Part shown: one piece after another, positions 7,446 through 15,147 of the stretch
How the letters are laid out: the number at the start of each line of letters is the position of its first letter
Position numbering within the stretch: the stretch's first letter is position 1
Assembly: GCF_014203855.1 (NCBI RefSeq)
Contig: NZ_JACHJV010000001.1
Span: 6,262,001-6,326,000 of the forward strand
Length of the DNA stretch: 64,000 bases
Origin: Kitasatospora kifunensis
GTDB taxonomy: Bacteria; Actinomycetota; Actinomycetes; Streptomycetales; Streptomycetaceae
Direction: 5' to 3'
The notes under the pieces: generated by a model
The model's input: the letters and a program-made list of their open reading frames with translations, nothing else
Told to the model about the DNA's origin: nothing
Database searches by the model: none
Position numbers and translations under genes: made by a program

Positions 7446-8798
7446 GTGCCCGACCAGATCGACAGAGAGGTCGGCCGGCGCATCAACCGCGCCAGGCTCC
7501 GCAAAGGCTGGGATCAGGCGTACCTGGGTGACCTCGTAGGGCGCTCAGAGTCCTGGATCTCCAAGGTCGAGCGCGGACAGCTCGCGCTGGACAGCGTGCA
7601 GATGGCCGGGCGCCTGGCCGAACTGCTCGGTGTGGATGCGCCGCACCTGCTCGCGTTGGATCTGCGGTACCCGAACTGGCAGCGTGGCCAACTGCCGGTC
7701 AACTCGCATGTTCCGTCCCGGCCCACCACCGCGCCTGGGGGCGACGCGGAAGGGGAGCCCGTGCTCCGACGCGCCTTCGCGCTCGGCACTCTCGCTGGTC
7801 TCAGCAGCGCCTACGCCGCTCTGTCCCCCGATGCTCGGGACCAGTTGGCCGCGCGTACGCAACGCGGTCGTGTCGACCGGCGTGCGTTGCGGGAGTTGGG
7901 CACCATCAGCCGCAGCATCCGCCGCGCCTACAGCAGCTTCCCGGCGCGCGCCCTGCTGCCGGTGGCGCACGATCAGATCGAGCTGGCTCTTTCGCTGCGC
8001 CCCAGGGAGCAGCCGCAGGCCGAGCGGTTCGCGCTGCTGAACCACATGGCGGAGATGGCGGCATTGGCGGGCGGCATGCTGACCCTGGATCTGGGGGATT
8101 TCGAGGGCGCGGACGCCTATATGACGTTCGCTCAGCAACTTGCGCGCGAGACCGGCAACGCGGAGATCCGCGCGCTGATCCTGGGCGGGCGGGCCTTCGT
8201 GGAGTCGCGTCATGGCGGCGACCAGGACGACGCGCTCGACTTCGCGCTCGCCGCAGTGGACCACGCCGGGCGGGGCGCATCCGTGCGGACAAGGGCGTGG
8301 ACGCATGCCGTGTGCTCCGAGATGTACGCCAGCTGCGGCGACGAGGCCGGCTTCCGCAGCGCGCTGGATACGGCCCGCACGCTGCTGTCCGGCCCGGTGG
8401 ACGACGATCACCGCTGGAGCGGCTTCTCGTGGTTCGATCTGTCGAAGGCGGACGGCTACGAGGGCGGGGACCTGGTGGCGATGGGCCGCTGGCGCGAGGC
8501 GCTTCCGGCGCTGGATCAGGCGCTGCAGCGACTGCCGGAGCCGATGCTGCGCCACCGGGGCACCGCGCACGTAGGCCGGGCAGAGGCGTACGCGGGGGCG
8601 GGAGAGGTGGTGGCGGCCTGCGCGGACGGACACGCCGCCCTCGACCTGGTCGCCCAGGTGCAGCACAAGGACACGCTGCGCCGGGTGACGCAGTTGCACC
8701 GCTCGCTGCGCGCCTCGGCGCCCTCGCCTGCGGTGCGGGCGCTGGGTGAGCATGTGCTCGACATTCGGACGATCGTCAAGACCTCGAAGGTGGCGTGA
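7446..8798 (+). CDS. XRE family regulator with TPR-like C-terminal region
   Basis: 450 residues. Residues about 8-65 form an XRE helix-turn-helix (LGDLVGRSESWISKVERGQL). The remaining 350 residues are Ala/Leu-rich helical pairs typical of the TPR-like sensor part of Streptomyces regulators (for example MTFAQQLARETGNAEIRALILGG). Such proteins often respond to a small molecule or peptide. The GTG at 7446 follows CAGGGGGTG. The stop overlaps the start of the HAD gene (TGATG), so regulator and HAD hydrolase are translationally coupled. It is the first gene of the island and the likely cluster regulator. Confidence 0.8.
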   Translation: MPDQIDREVGRRINRARLRKGWDQAYLGDLVGRSESWISKVERGQLALDSVQMAGRLAELLGVDAPHLLALDLRYPNWQRGQLPVNSHVPSRPTTAPGGDAEGEPVLRRAFALGTLAGLSSAYAALSPDARDQLAARTQRGRVDRRALRELGTISRSIRRAYSSFPARALLPVAHDQIELALSLRPREQPQAERFALLNHMAEMAALAGGMLTLDLGDFEGADAYMTFAQQLARETGNAEIRALILGGRAFVESRHGGDQDDALDFALAAVDHAGRGASVRTRAWTHAVCSEMYASCGDEAGFRSALDTARTLLSGPVDDDHRWSGFSWFDLSKADGYEGGDLVAMGRWREALPALDQALQRLPEPMLRHRGTAHVGRAEAYAGAGEVVAACADGHAALDLVAQVQHKDTLRRVTQLHRSLRASAPSPAVRALGEHVLDIRTIVKTSKVA

Positions 8799-9421
8799 TG
8801 AAGCGTGCATTGATCCTCGACTTCGGTGGGGTGCTGACCAGCAACATCCGGGAGGCAACGCTCGGCTTCGACCGGCGGGAGGGACTGCCGGAGGGCACGT
8901 TCATGACCGTGGTGGGCCAGCATCCGGAGGGCATCGAGCTGTTCGCCCAGTTGGAGCGCGGGGAGATCGGTCAGGCTGAGTGGGGCGAGCGTACCGGGGC
9001 CCTGCTGGGGGTGGACGGTACTGACCTGCTGCCTCGGGTGCTGGCGGACCTGCGTACTGAGCCGTCGGTGGCCGAGGCCGCGCAGCGCGCCCGCGCGGCG
9101 GGCGTGCGACTCGCCTTGCTGTCCAACAGCTCCGGGCTGGCGCCGTACGACTCATACCTCGGCTGGGATCTGGAGGCGCTGTTCGACGTGGTGGTGCTGT
9201 CCGAGCACCACGGCATCGCCAAGCCGGACCCGGCACTCTACGAGATCACGCTCCAGCGGCTCGGTCTTCCAGGCAGCGAGTGCGTGTTCGTGGACGACAC
9301 CCCGCGCAACCTGCCGCCAGCCGAGGCACTGGGAATCGCCACTGTGCTCGCGACCGACCCCGCCGCGACGATTGCGCAGGCGGAGGCCTTGCTCGGTCTA
9401 CGACTCAGCGCAGAGGTCTAG
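8798..9421 (+). CDS. HAD family hydrolase (phosphatase-like)
   Basis: 207 residues. The four HAD motifs are present: DFGGVL with nucleophile Asp8, SNSS (motif II), KPDP (motif III lysine) and VDDTPRN (motif IV acids). The residue two after the nucleophile is Gly rather than Asp (DxG). This is seen in the HAD-IA branch that includes the N-terminal domain of epoxide hydrolase and some phosphatases and dehalogenase relatives, so plain phosphomonoesterase activity is probable but not certain. The ATG at 8798 overlaps the regulator stop by 1 nt. Within the cluster it could dephosphorylate a sugar or cyclitol phosphate intermediate. Confidence 0.8.
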   Translation: MKRALILDFGGVLTSNIREATLGFDRREGLPEGTFMTVVGQHPEGIELFAQLERGEIGQAEWGERTGALLGVDGTDLLPRVLADLRTEPSVAEAAQRARAAGVRLALLSNSSGLAPYDSYLGWDLEALFDVVVLSEHHGIAKPDPALYEITLQRLGLPGSECVFVDDTPRNLPPAEALGIATVLATDPAATIAQAEALLGLRLSAEV

Positions 9422-9559
9422 ACCGACTCGGAACGTGGTTCCGGGCACGTAACCGCGTTCCGCATGCGCCCGGACGAGTTGGGCCATCGTGGTCAACACG
9501 CCGCCCCGGAGCAGGAGCCGGCGCCCACCCCACATTGGCCTGACGCCCCGAAGGTCCAG

Positions 9560-10189
9560 GTGATCAACGTGCCCTGCGCCAGTACACCCCTTGAACCGCC
9601 CAGCCTGCCAAAGGCACTCCGGCACACCACGGTCGTCACCCTCGGCCCGGACGGAACGGACGCCTCCCACGCGGCCCGCCTCTTCGCGTCGGTCCGTCTG
9701 GCCCCGTCGTTCGAGCAGGCGATGGTCACCGCCTACGCCGACGGGAACGACGCGCTGATCTGCGCCGGCTTCGTGCAACGCGACGGCAGCGAGCAGGTCA
9801 GCGACTGCTGGGTCAACCTCCATTTTCGATGGCTGGGCCGCATGGCGCTGCGCCACTGCTGGGCGCAGCCCACCAAACCCATGGGTATCGCCACCCGTGC
9901 CGGTCTGATGCTGGCCGACGCCACCACGGTCGCCCTGCATCCGGCCACCGAGGCGCTCGCTGCGGCGTGGCTCCCGCACGCCGCGCGTCGGTACGTCGAC
10001 GCCAAACCGCTCGCGGCCGCGCAGGCCGCCCAGGGCGGCGCTGACGCCTGCATCGGATCTCTCGACGTCCTGGCCACCACCGGCCTGATCGTTCACCAGG
10101 TGCTGCACCCGACGATGGTGTGGTGCCTGTACCACCCCGTCAACCAGGACGTACCGGGTACTCCGGGCGTGCGGGGAGCAATGCCGTGA
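9560..10189 (+). CDS. BacA/prephenate dehydratase-like protein
   Basis: 209 residues from GTG 9560, which has GAAGG 5 nt upstream; an ATG at 9464 would add 32 unstructured residues. From memory the protein resembles BacA-type prephenate decarboxylases and the catalytic domain of prephenate dehydratase: VVTLGPDGTDASHAARLF near the N-terminus, a central RHCWAQPTKPMGIATR, then TTVALHPATEAL and a closing VWCLYHP. In that family the fold acts on prephenate, for example in the anticapsin branch of bacilysin biosynthesis. The similarity is distant and no alignment was run, so the substrate is open. It is the third gene of the island, between the HAD and epimerase genes. Confidence 0.5.
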   Translation: MINVPCASTPLEPPSLPKALRHTTVVTLGPDGTDASHAARLFASVRLAPSFEQAMVTAYADGNDALICAGFVQRDGSEQVSDCWVNLHFRWLGRMALRHCWAQPTKPMGIATRAGLMLADATTVALHPATEALAAAWLPHAARRYVDAKPLAAAQAAQGGADACIGSLDVLATTGLIVHQVLHPTMVWCLYHPVNQDVPGTPGVRGAMP

Positions 10190-10197
10190 GTCACTGC

Positions 10198-10230
10198 TAG
10201 GCTGCGCGCCTCATTCCCAACTGCTGGGAA
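10198..10230 (+). promoter_or_regulatory. Promoter -10 and operator-like palindrome before the epimerase gene
   Basis: TAGGCT at 10198-10203 is a typical streptomycete -10 element; transcription would start near 10210. Directly after it lies a perfect inverted repeat, TTCCCA-N5-TGGGAA (10214-10230). The -35 region is weak. The palindrome is placed to block early elongation or initiation, and shares its half-site with the divergent promoter at 6230-6284. Confidence 0.4.
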
Positions 10231-10253
10231 AATGCGACGACTTGGGAGACACC

Positions 10254-11249
10254 ATGAAGGTTCTCATCACCGGCGGCGCTGGATTCATCGGATCCACCAT
10301 CGCCTCGGCCTGCCTGGACGAGGGCATCGAGCCGGTCATCCTGGACGACCTGTCCACCGGCCGCCCCGAGTTCGTGGCAGGCCGCAACTTCTACCGGGGC
10401 GACATCGCCGACCCGGACCTCATCGACCGCGTGTTCGCCGACCACGAGGACATCCACGCCACCATCGGCTGTGCCGCGCGGATCGTCGTCCCCGAGTCGG
10501 TGGCCGACCCACTCGGCTACTACGACACCAACCTCACCAAGGGCCTGGCCCTGGTCCGGAGCTTGCTGCGCAACGGCTGCCACCGGCTGGTGTTCTCCGG
10601 CTCGGCGGCGATCTACGACTCTGGCCAGAACATCACCGAGGAGGCGCCGCTGCGTCCGCTGTCGCCTTACGCACGCACCAAGGCGGCGTTCGAGGGCGCG
10701 CTTCAGGACACCACCGGCGGCACGCCGTTGCGGGTCATCACCCTGCGGTACTTCAACCCGATCGGCGCCGACCCCAAGCAGCGCAGCGGACTGCAGACGA
10801 CCAAGCCGACCCACGCGCTCGGGGTCATGATCGACCGCTACCGCGCCCGCGAACCGTTCCCGATCACCGGCACGAACTGGCCGACCCGCGATGGCTCCGG
10901 CATCCGCGACTACGTCCACGTGTGGGACCTGGCTGCGGCCCACATCGCCGCGGTACGCCGCTTCGATGCCGTCGTGCCCGAGGCCGGCCCGCGCTACCTG
11001 CCCATCAACCTCGGCTCGGGCAACGGCACTACCGTGTTCGAGCTGATCGCCGCGTTCGAGGAGGTCACCGGCGAACCGCTCGCCCACCACCTCACCGACG
11101 CCCGGCCCGGCGACAACGCCGGCGCCTACCCGAACATCGACCGTGCTCACGACTTGCTGGGCTGGGCCCCGGCCCGATCCCTTCAGGACGGCATCGCCGA
11201 CGCCCTGACCTGGAACGCGACCCGAGACTCCGTGCTGAAGGACGAGTGA
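10254..11249 (+). CDS. NAD-dependent epimerase/dehydratase (GalE-like)
   Basis: 331 residues, extended short-chain dehydrogenase fold. GGAGFIGS is the NAD-binding Rossmann loop, SGSAAIYD is the serine region of the active site, and PYARTK gives the catalytic Tyr-x-x-x-Lys. LRYFNPIGADP and RDYVHVWDLA are typical of UDP-glucose 4-epimerase relatives, so a nucleotide-sugar substrate is the family expectation. The start is the ATG at 10254 with TTGGGAG 5 nt upstream. The stop overlaps the next start (TGATG). In this cluster it may prepare a sugar donor or act on a cyclised intermediate. Confidence 0.85.
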   Translation: MKVLITGGAGFIGSTIASACLDEGIEPVILDDLSTGRPEFVAGRNFYRGDIADPDLIDRVFADHEDIHATIGCAARIVVPESVADPLGYYDTNLTKGLALVRSLLRNGCHRLVFSGSAAIYDSGQNITEEAPLRPLSPYARTKAAFEGALQDTTGGTPLRVITLRYFNPIGADPKQRSGLQTTKPTHALGVMIDRYRAREPFPITGTNWPTRDGSGIRDYVHVWDLAAAHIAAVRRFDAVVPEAGPRYLPINLGSGNGTTVFELIAAFEEVTGEPLAHHLTDARPGDNAGAYPNIDRAHDLLGWAPARSLQDGIADALTWNATRDSVLKDE

Positions 11250-12139
11250 TGACACCTGCCCCAACACGGGCGCCCCGACCGGCGACGACGATCGTCGTCG
11301 CCGGGTACGGGGTGATGACCGCCGGCATCCTGCCCCACCTCGCGGCCCTGCCCGACACCCGCGTCACCCTCACCAGCCGCCACCTGACGAAGGCGCCGGA
11401 CGCCACGATCCCCCTGATCGCCCCGGCCGCGATAGTTGCCCAGCACCCGGACGTGATCCTGGGGTGCTTCGAGGACGACGCCCGCAGTCATGCCTTCTGG
11501 AGCCACGAACACGTCGTCGCCGCCGTCACCGAGCATCGGCCGGCGTGCATCGAGATGTCCACCATCAGCCCCGAGCGGGCCGAGGAGTGGCACCACGAGA
11601 TCACTGCCCTGGGCGGCCTGCCCTGGGAGTGCCCGGTCACCGGTTCCCGGCCCGGTGCGAAGGCCGGGACCCTCTCCGCCTTCGTCCACGCCCCCGCCGC
11701 GCACCCGGCCGCCAACCGCGTTCTGGCAGCCTTCACCCGCAACCGATACCCGTTCACCCGACCGGGGAACCCGGCCCGCTTCAAGCTGATCTTCAACGCG
11801 TGGGGTGCCTCGCTCCTCCACGCCGCCGGCGTCTTCGCCCGGTGCCTGCCGGTGCACCTCGGTCCGGACTACCTGGTAGCCGCCCGGATCGTCACCTCCG
11901 ACGGCTGGATGGCCACCCTCGCAGGCCAGAAGCTGCCCCGGATCGAAACGGGCGCCTACACCGACCCGGACTTCGCCGTGCATCACATGGTCAAGGACCT
12001 CGTCTACGCCCGTGACCTGCTGGGTGACCTCCCGCTGGTCACCGCCGCGCTGGAGGCCTTCGCCGCCGCAGAGAAGCGCCACGGCCCCTACGCCGACTTC
12101 ACCGCCGTCGCCGACACCACGACCGGAGGAACCCCGTGA
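11249..12139 (+). CDS. NAD(P)-binding dehydrogenase of the 3-hydroxyisobutyrate dehydrogenase type
   Basis: 296 residues. The N-terminal Rossmann motif is VAGYGVMTAGIL, a loose version of GxGxMG. CPVTGSRPGAKAGTLSAFV matches the substrate-binding motif of beta-hydroxyacid dehydrogenases (family: P-V-S-G-G-x-x-G-A), and ARFKLIFNAW places the catalytic Lys and Asn as in the GxxxKxxxN motif. The enzyme probably oxidises or reduces a beta-hydroxyacid or an imine. Its start overlaps the epimerase stop and its stop overlaps the nucleotidyltransferase start (GTGA), so three genes are translated as a coupled block. Confidence 0.75.
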   Translation: MTPAPTRAPRPATTIVVAGYGVMTAGILPHLAALPDTRVTLTSRHLTKAPDATIPLIAPAAIVAQHPDVILGCFEDDARSHAFWSHEHVVAAVTEHRPACIEMSTISPERAEEWHHEITALGGLPWECPVTGSRPGAKAGTLSAFVHAPAAHPAANRVLAAFTRNRYPFTRPGNPARFKLIFNAWGASLLHAAGVFARCLPVHLGPDYLVAARIVTSDGWMATLAGQKLPRIETGAYTDPDFAVHHMVKDLVYARDLLGDLPLVTAALEAFAAAEKRHGPYADFTAVADTTTGGTP

Positions 12140-12861
12140 ACTCGCACGACCTTCCCCTGTTACTTCAACGGCTGGCACAGGAGTTCACGGACGTGACGGG
12201 CATGTCGGTGGTCCTGTCCGGCTCCCTGGCCCGGGGCGACCACCGCACCGGACGCAGCGGACGCATCACCTCGGACCTCGACCTGATCCCGGTCGTCGCC
12301 GACGAGACCGATGCGCCCGCCGCCCGCGCCGTACTGGAGCCGATCCTGCAACGGCTCGCCAACGCCTTCCAGATCGAGGCGACAGCCGCCATCACCACGC
12401 TGAGCGCCTTCCGGCGAGCCAAGCACGCTCCCTACCGCACCAGCATGCGCTGCCAATGGCTGTGCGACGGCCTCGGCCTCGGACCGGATGCCTTCACGGC
12501 CTGCGACCCAAACGCCAGTGCGGCCCTGCCATGGGTGATCCAGCCAGTCTCCTACTACCTGGCGAAGGCCAACGTCACGGACCCACAGACCAACCTGGTC
12601 AAGGCCCGCACCGTCGCCGCGCGACTGGTCGGCACCGCCGGGGTGGAGGAACTTCCCGGCACTCTGGACGACTTGCCCAGATGCCTGCGCAACCTGATCG
12701 CCGAGCGCCGCCTGACGCCACTCGACTCGACCGCCCTCTATCTCTGCGCACCGACGCGCCCCGGCATCGCCTTGTCGGTCCGCGACGCCGTGTTCATCGA
12801 GAACCAAGGACTGCCCTTCGCCGCCTCGGCCGTCGTCGTGCTGCCCTCCAGCCCGAACTGA
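12136..12861 (+). CDS. Nucleotidyltransferase (Pol beta-like fold)
   Basis: 241 residues. VLSGSLARGDHR followed by SDLDLIPVV gives the GS...D-x-D metal and nucleotide signature of the minimal and antibiotic-type nucleotidyltransferases. The C-terminal half is helical (PVSYYLAKANVTDPQTNLVKA), like a substrate or partner-binding bundle. Family members transfer AMP or another NMP to a hydroxyl on a drug, protein or RNA; the target here is unknown. The GTG start overlaps the dehydrogenase stop by 4 nt. It could modify the product of this cluster, for example for self-protection. Confidence 0.75.
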   Translation: MNSHDLPLLLQRLAQEFTDVTGMSVVLSGSLARGDHRTGRSGRITSDLDLIPVVADETDAPAARAVLEPILQRLANAFQIEATAAITTLSAFRRAKHAPYRTSMRCQWLCDGLGLGPDAFTACDPNASAALPWVIQPVSYYLAKANVTDPQTNLVKARTVAARLVGTAGVEELPGTLDDLPRCLRNLIAERRLTPLDSTALYLCAPTRPGIALSVRDAVFIENQGLPFAASAVVVLPSSPN

Positions 12862-12877
12862 CCTCAGGGAGCCAGCC

Positions 12878-14083
12878 ATGTCCACCCGTCAGCACGTGGA
12901 GATCCTTCCTCCGCACCCGCTGCGCGCCGGATACGACGACAGTCTCCCGGCCGGGTCGATCGCCGACCAGTTCCAACGGCGACTGGAGCCGAACCACTTC
13001 AACCCGGCCTACCTCGGAGCCCTCACCGAGCGCGTCGAACAGGCCCACCGCCAGGACCCGGCCGACGAGGTCACGCGCTGGCGCCTGGCGTTCCTCCTGC
13101 TCCAGAACCACGCCACCGCCGCCGCCGTCCACCGCGCCGAGCAACTGCTCACCGGGGCCACCCTCCCCGAGGGCAAGCGCCTGGCCCAGCTGGTCACAGG
13201 CATCCGGAGCCGTGAGGAGCAGCCGCGCACCGGACGGTGCGTCACCCGTGTCAACTGGTCCATCAACAACCGCTGCCCGATGAGCTGTCACGGCTGCTAC
13301 AACCCCTTCGCCGCCGAGCAGGTCGACTTCGACCAGGCCAAGGACATCATCGACAAGCTGGCCGAACACGGGACCACGGACCTCATCCTGGCTGGCGGTG
13401 ACCCCCTCCTGTGGCCGCCGATCCTCGACGTGGTCGATCACGCCACGGCCAGTGGGATCAAGGTCGCCCTGGACACCACGGGCTACACGCTCAACGCCGA
13501 CAAACTGAACCGCCTCACATCCTTGGCATCGCTGCGACTGCCGTTGGACGCCGTCACCGCGGACGTGCAGCGGGCGTTCCGCCGCAGCCCGGACCGCAAA
13601 CTCCTCTCAGCGCTGCTGGAATCCCTCGCGCTGTGCGACCAGGCCGGGTTCGATCGGGTGCGGGTCCACACCGTGGCCTCTGCGAAGAACCTCCACCAGT
13701 TGCCCGCCATCGCGGACGAAGTCCTGGGTCATCGGTCAGTGGCCCAGTGGGTGATCTTCCAGTGGTGGGGGCGCCGCGCCTCACCGGCTACCGTCCGCGC
13801 GCTGAGCGTGCACATCGAGCCGGTTCGCGAGGTGGTCCAGACGATCCGCCAGCACTACCCGGGCCGAGACATCATCCTGGCCGAGAGTTCGGACCGCGAG
13901 CTGCTGAACTGGATGATCCAATCCAGCGGACAAGTCGTCACCTTCGGCTCGGGCCCCGAAGAGGAGTTCATCCTCGGCAACCTGTTGACCGACCGGGTCG
14001 AGGACATCCTGGCCCATCCCATCCTCGACTTCGATGCCATGGCACGTGGGGTCCCGGTCACGCCCACGAAACGGCAGCCCTGA
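12878..14083 (+). CDS. Radical SAM enzyme
   Basis: 401 residues. Cys133, Cys137 and Cys140 in CPMSCHGC form the CxxxCxxC site for a 4Fe-4S cluster; AGGDPLL is the GGE-like SAM-binding motif with Asp in place of Glu. The first 120 residues are helical and not part of the core. After the barrel come IFQWWGRRAS and a C-terminal stretch, FGSGPEEEFILGNLL, without a cysteine-rich SPASM domain, so it is not a classic RiPP SPASM protein. I cannot place it in a named subfamily. The ATG has CAGGGAG 5-6 nt upstream and is 16 nt after the nucleotidyltransferase. Confidence 0.85.
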   Translation: MSTRQHVEILPPHPLRAGYDDSLPAGSIADQFQRRLEPNHFNPAYLGALTERVEQAHRQDPADEVTRWRLAFLLLQNHATAAAVHRAEQLLTGATLPEGKRLAQLVTGIRSREEQPRTGRCVTRVNWSINNRCPMSCHGCYNPFAAEQVDFDQAKDIIDKLAEHGTTDLILAGGDPLLWPPILDVVDHATASGIKVALDTTGYTLNADKLNRLTSLASLRLPLDAVTADVQRAFRRSPDRKLLSALLESLALCDQAGFDRVRVHTVASAKNLHQLPAIADEVLGHRSVAQWVIFQWWGRRASPATVRALSVHIEPVREVVQTIRQHYPGRDIILAESSDRELLNWMIQSSGQVVTFGSGPEEEFILGNLLTDRVEDILAHPILDFDAMARGVPVTPTKRQP

Positions 14084-14112
14084 CCGCGCTCTGGGCTGGC
14101 CTGACAGTCAGC

Positions 14113-14162
14113 CCAGTTCAACCAGCGCTGACCCGCAGGCGCGCCACCTCCTCCTCGGTCAG
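14113..14162. repeat. Right 50-bp direct repeat flanking the radical SAM island
   Basis: Second copy of the repeat at 7375-7424 (48/50 identical). It carries the C-terminal codons and stop of the aldo/keto reductase on the minus strand, and on the plus strand a relic reading QFNQR-stop, identical to the end of the DUF397 fusion protein. Confidence 0.85.
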
Positions 14163-15017
14163 CTGCAACGCGCCCGCGGCGACGTTCTCCACCAGGTGCC
14201 CCGGATCACCCGTCCCCGGGATCGCCAGCACGTGCGGCCCCTGCTGCAAGGTCCAGGCCAGCCGGACCTGCGCGGGCGACGCGCCATGCGCGCGGGCGAT
14301 GGCGAGCACTGCTGCTTCCTCCTCCCCACCTCCGCCGCCCGCGATCGCGGAGAACGGCACGAAGGCGATGCCGAGTTCGCCGCAGACCCGCAGCAACTCC
14401 TGCTCCTCGCGCGGCGCGCCGATGCCGTAGGCGTTCTGCACGCAGACCACCGGCGCGATGTCTCGCACCTCGGCCAGCTGCGCGCCCGTCACGTTGGACA
14501 GGCCGAGGTGCCGCACGAGCCCCGCCTCTCGCAGCTCGGCCAGCGCGCCGAAGTGCTCGGCGATCGAGCCGCTCTTGCGACTCGGGGGTACCCGTAGGTT
14601 CACCACGTCCAGGTGGTCGCGGCCGAGTTGGCGCAGGTTCTCCTCCACCTGCCCGCGCAACTCCTCTGGCGCTGCCCACCGCCACGCACCGGAGGAGTCC
14701 CGGCCGGGCCAGACCTTGGTGGCGATGACCAGCTCGTCCGGGTAGGGCGCGAGTGCCCGGTTGATCAACTCGTTGGCGGAGCGCGTCGACGAGAAGTAGA
14801 ACGCGGCGGTGTCGATGTGGTTCACGCCGAGCTCGACCGCGCGTCGCAGCACGCCGATCGCCCGCTCGCGATCGCTCGGCACCCCCTGGTCGAAGGGCGC
14901 GCTGCCGGTCAGGCGCATCGCGCCGAACCCGAGCCGGTTGACGGTCAGGTCGCCGAGCCGCCAAGTCCCGGCGGAATCAGCGGTGTTGTTCCATGAGGTG
15001 AGTGCACGTGTGGGCAT
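14118..15017 (-). CDS. Aldo/keto reductase
   Basis: 299 residues, (beta/alpha)8 NAD(P)H-dependent oxidoreductase. LGFGAMRLTG starts the barrel, NHIDTAAFYFSS contains the catalytic Asp and Tyr, ATKVWPG the catalytic Lys, and PGTGDPGHLVEN the cofactor-binding end. It belongs to the soluble bacterial aldehyde-reductase-like group. ATG 15017 is chosen because GAGGAGG lies 8 nt upstream. That ribosome-binding site is inside a terminator-like hairpin (15019-15063). An in-frame upstream ATG would add a stretch starting MLRASSARTPVRAEE. The 3' end lies in the 50-bp repeat. Confidence 0.85.
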   Translation of the reverse strand: MPTRALTSWNNTADSAGTWRLGDLTVNRLGFGAMRLTGSAPFDQGVPSDRERAIGVLRRAVELGVNHIDTAAFYFSSTRSANELINRALAPYPDELVIATKVWPGRDSSGAWRWAAPEELRGQVEENLRQLGRDHLDVVNLRVPPSRKSGSIAEHFGALAELREAGLVRHLGLSNVTGAQLAEVRDIAPVVCVQNAYGIGAPREEQELLRVCGELGIAFVPFSAIAGGGGGEEEAAVLAIARAHGASPAQVRLAWTLQQGPHVLAIPGTGDPGHLVENVAAGALQLTEEEVARLRVSAG

Positions 15018-15018
15018 G

Positions 15019-15063
15019 AAAAAAGCCTCCTCGGCGCGGACCGGAGTCCGTGCTGAGGAGGCT
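15019..15063 (-). promoter_or_regulatory. Terminator-like hairpin containing the Shine-Dalgarno of the aldo/keto reductase
   Basis: On the minus strand a perfect 9-bp arm pair (AGCCTCCTC at 15063-15055 with GAGGAGGCT at 15032-15024) closes a stem with an inner GGAC-TCCG-GTCC hairpin. Six T follow, then C and the ATG. The 3' arm is the GAGGAGG ribosome-binding site. It could be the terminator of the exported protein upstream, a translational off-switch for the reductase, or both. Confidence 0.6.
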
Positions 15064-15147
15064 CGAAGCATCGGATGACGTTGTATCAGGCTGTCTCCGG
15101 CTCTGTCCACTCAACTTGGCGGGCGGCTCTGATCTGACGGTCGGCCC

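Larger units (their letters stand above)
7425..14112. mobile_element. Candidate genomic island between 50-bp direct repeats
   Basis: The 6.7-kb segment between the two 50-bp repeats carries seven same-strand genes from an XRE regulator to a radical SAM enzyme. At both ends the repeat spans the join between a DUF397 gene tail and an aldo/keto reductase tail. The simplest reading is that these two genes were once neighbours with overlapping 3' ends and the island was inserted with duplication of the junction. No integrase, transposase or relaxase is inside, so movement must have used outside machinery or homologous recombination. The repeats are seen; the insertion history is inferred. Confidence 0.5.

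Noticed and set aside
7425..14112. Prophage or integrative conjugative element
   Set aside because: No integrase, excisionase, replication, structural or conjugation gene lies between the repeats, and no tRNA gene is at either end.
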